DNA of 16,868 nucleotides. Source: Phycisphaerales bacterium UBA3190 (GTDB lineage Bacteria; Planctomycetota; Phycisphaerae; Phycisphaerales; UBA1924). The notes under the pieces are model-generated. The model was not told where the DNA came from, did no database searches, and saw nothing but the letters and a program-made list of their open reading frames with translations. The stretch spans positions 249,346-266,213 of the forward strand of contig DEXG01000023.1 of NCBI GenBank assembly GCA_002364005.1, written 5' to 3'. How positions within the stretch are numbered: the stretch's first letter is position 1; each line of letters opens with the position of its first letter. Of the stretch, positions 15,269-16,868 are shown one piece after another. The position numbers were made by a program, and so were the translations under genes.

Positions 15269-16868
15269 TCAGGGGCAACCCGCGTTGTAAGCGAGAAGGA
15301 ACTCGCTGACATCGAAGAAGTTGATGAGTCCGTCGTTGTTGAAGTCCACAGATGGGCTCTGAGCGCTGAAGGCGGTCAGGAACTCACTGACATCGAAGAA
15401 GTTGAGTACCCCGAACGGCTCGGCCAGGTCGGCCGTGCTGCACGAGTTGCTCAGCGTCAGCGGGTTCTCGAAATCGACGAACACGAAGTAGAAGCCCGAG
15501 TCGGTCAGGGGGAACTCACTGAAGAGACTGCTGTAGCCCCCGTTGCCATCATCACCCGGGTTCCAGACCCTTGACTCGATGATGAACTTGCCCGAAGCGG
15601 AGTCATACTCGTTGCTGAACAACGCACGCGTCGCGTAGCCGTCGCCCAGGTCGTTCTGCCCCACTGGCATCAGCATGACCACCCCGTCGGCACCGGTGCG
15701 CCCCGGGATTTCAAGCTCGTAGGTGCCCTCGGCGGTGCGGATGATTTCAAAGTTTCCACCCTGGCCCGTGGGCCCCTGAGCGATGGAGCCATCACCCAGC
15801 ACATACCCACCAACGAGGTTGTTGGCGTTGTAAGGGATGGCCACGAAGCCCACGCCCCCGCTGCCCAGACCGGTGATCGCGCCGGCACCAGCACGGGGCA
15901 GCACGCTGCCCGATGAGGTGTCGACCTGATTCGTGTTGCTGCGGCGCAGGTGCGCCTCCCACGAGGTGTCGCCCTGCTGAGGTGGCATCAGCCCCGCCCA
16001 GACCGGAGCACTGGAGCTCTCGGTGCCCTGAACGAAGAGCATGCTGTTGGAGGGGGTTGCGCCGGGGAGATCGAAACGAACACGCCCGTGCAGCCCATTC
16101 TCACTCGACCCATCGGGATCGGCGAGGTACTTGACCGCCTCGGGGTAGTCAATCAGCACATCGCTGCACGACGCACGGGCCAGATCCTCGACACGCCAGG
16201 TGCCCAGACCGTAATCGGCCTGCCCGTCGCTGTCCTCATCGACGAGACCGATATAACGATCGCTGCGAGGGCTGAGCAGTTCCAGGTCGTATAGTGAGAC
16301 CGTGGCACCGCTGCCTGCGAACTCAAGGGGCTCCTGGAAGGTGAAGAAGTTATCGAGATACAGGGAGAGCGTACCGCCACCGCCCCGCTGTACATATCGA
16401 ACCCGCACGGGGTAGGTCCCAGCGGCCAGGTCGATGCTGCCCTCGGCGTAACCCACGCCACCCGTGTTGCGACGCCCAGCAATCGTGACCCACTCGCCAT
16501 CCACATAGATGTCGAGCAACCCCGAATCGTCGAGGTCCATGCCGAAGAAGTAGGTGTCGCTGTCGGGGATAACCACGCTGCCCTCGATGAGCAGTGCGTA
16601 GTTTGATGTAATCCCGGTTGTTGTGAAGCCCAGATCAGCCGTGTACGACTCCTCGGTCAGGCCCACGATCTCAGTGACACCCGAGACCTGCTCACGACGC
16701 CACTGGATTGTCCTGCCGCCGATGGTCTCCTGTGCAGGGAGTACGAACTTCCGCTCGATCGCTGCTGGGTCGGTTACTGCGCCGGTGTTCTCCGCGGTAT
16801 CGTCGAAGAAAATCGGGGGGTTGCGGTACTCAAGCCCCTTGGGGGTGTGGTAGCCGCCGATGAAACCC
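15269..16868 (-). CDS. Secreted PA14-like protein with C-terminal dockerin-like tail (5' end outside window)
   Basis: The frame is open to the window edge: codons upstream of the GTG at 16666 read through GYHTPKGLEYRNPPIFFDD without a stop, so the start lies outside and at least 532 residues are present. The visible N-terminal part is PA14-like: NYALLIEGSVVIPDSDTYF, then DLDDSGLLDIYVDGEW and IDLAAGTYPVRVRYVQRG, a beta-sandwich often found on glycan-binding or glycan-cutting secreted proteins. A middle module (15473-16042) is shared with the 665-residue protein nearby. The last ~57 residues (15272-15442) are a two-repeat dockerin-like tail, ADLAEPFGVLNFFDVSEFL and DFNNDGLINFFDVSEFL, ending in CP as in Phycisphaerae 'GC-type dockerin' proteins. 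No enzyme active site is visible, so a binding or scaffold role is more likely than catalysis. Confidence 0.88.
   Translation of the reverse strand, partial: GFIGGYHTPKGLEYRNPPIFFDDTAENTGAVTDPAAIERKFVLPAQETIGGRTIQWRREQVSGVTEIVGLTEESYTADLGFTTTGITSNYALLIEGSVVIPDSDTYFFGMDLDDSGLLDIYVDGEWVTIAGRRNTGGVGYAEGSIDLAAGTYPVRVRYVQRGGGGTLSLYLDNFFTFQEPLEFAGSGATVSLYDLELLSPRSDRYIGLVDEDSDGQADYGLGTWRVEDLARASCSDVLIDYPEAVKYLADPDGSSENGLHGRVRFDLPGATPSNSMLFVQGTESSSAPVWAGLMPPQQGDTSWEAHLRRSNTNQVDTSSGSVLPRAGAGAITGLGSGGVGFVAIPYNANNLVGGYVLGDGSIAQGPTGQGGNFEIIRTAEGTYELEIPGRTGADGVVMLMPVGQNDLGDGYATRALFSNEYDSASGKFIIESRVWNPGDDGNGGYSSLFSEFPLTDSGFYFVFVDFENPLTLSNSCSTADLAEPFGVLNFFDVSEFLTAFSAQSPSVDFNNDGLINFFDVSEFLLAYNAGCP

Noticed and set aside
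1..16868. CRISPR arrays, tRNA or rRNA genes, insertion sequences, phage genes
   Set aside because: No regularly spaced repeats, no cloverleaf or rRNA-like stretch, and no transposase, integrase or phage protein was seen on either strand.

Overview
The window looks like a GC-rich planctomycete chromosome, most likely from the class Phycisphaerae. Both outer genes encode secreted proteins ending in short calcium-loop, dockerin-like tails of the 'LNFFDVSEFL' type. A pseudopilin with the planctomycete-style FTLIELLVVIAIIALLIGILLPAL segment and an H-X9-DG motif lies among large secreted proteins. The lineage is inferred from these families, not from a marker gene.

Left edge (3-380, +): the C-terminal end of a dockerin-tailed secreted protein, then about 220 bases with no visible gene. 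Centre left (600-7688, +): a heavy-metal RND efflux operon. It runs from a strong sigma70-like promoter through a near-leaderless small Cys-rich exported protein, a CzcC/TolC-type outer-membrane lipoprotein, a lipoprotein with six C-x(1,2)-H-x6-C-x2-C modules, a CzcB/CusB-type adaptor and a CzcA/CusA-type pump. The genes are tightly packed, with an ATGA overlap between the second and third. Together they would move a metal cation from periplasm or cytoplasm out across the outer membrane, with the two Cys-rich proteins as probable periplasmic metal binders. No metal-responsive regulator lies in the window. The outer-membrane gene carries an in-frame TGA after five codons of its natural signal peptide.

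Centre (7909-9125, +): a separate promoter drives a class II Fic protein (HPFLDGNGRIGR) with a C-terminal winged-helix-like region. A strong hairpin at 9248-9271 separates it from the convergent leftward genes.

Right half (9315-16868, all -): a probable operon. In transcription order it encodes a PA14-like, dockerin-tailed secreted protein (cut by the window edge), an H-X9-DG pseudopilin, a 665-residue secreted protein sharing a C-terminal module with the first protein, a GDPD/PI-PLC-like lipoprotein and a sialate-O-acetylesterase-type SGNH hydrolase. The set suggests cell-envelope or extracellular glycan work, but its substrate cannot be told from sequence.

The points most worth following are the nonsense codon and hairpin in the efflux lipoprotein gene, the exactly duplicated six-module Cys/His lipoprotein, the near-leaderless promoter, and the unnamed module shared by two secreted proteins around the pseudopilin.
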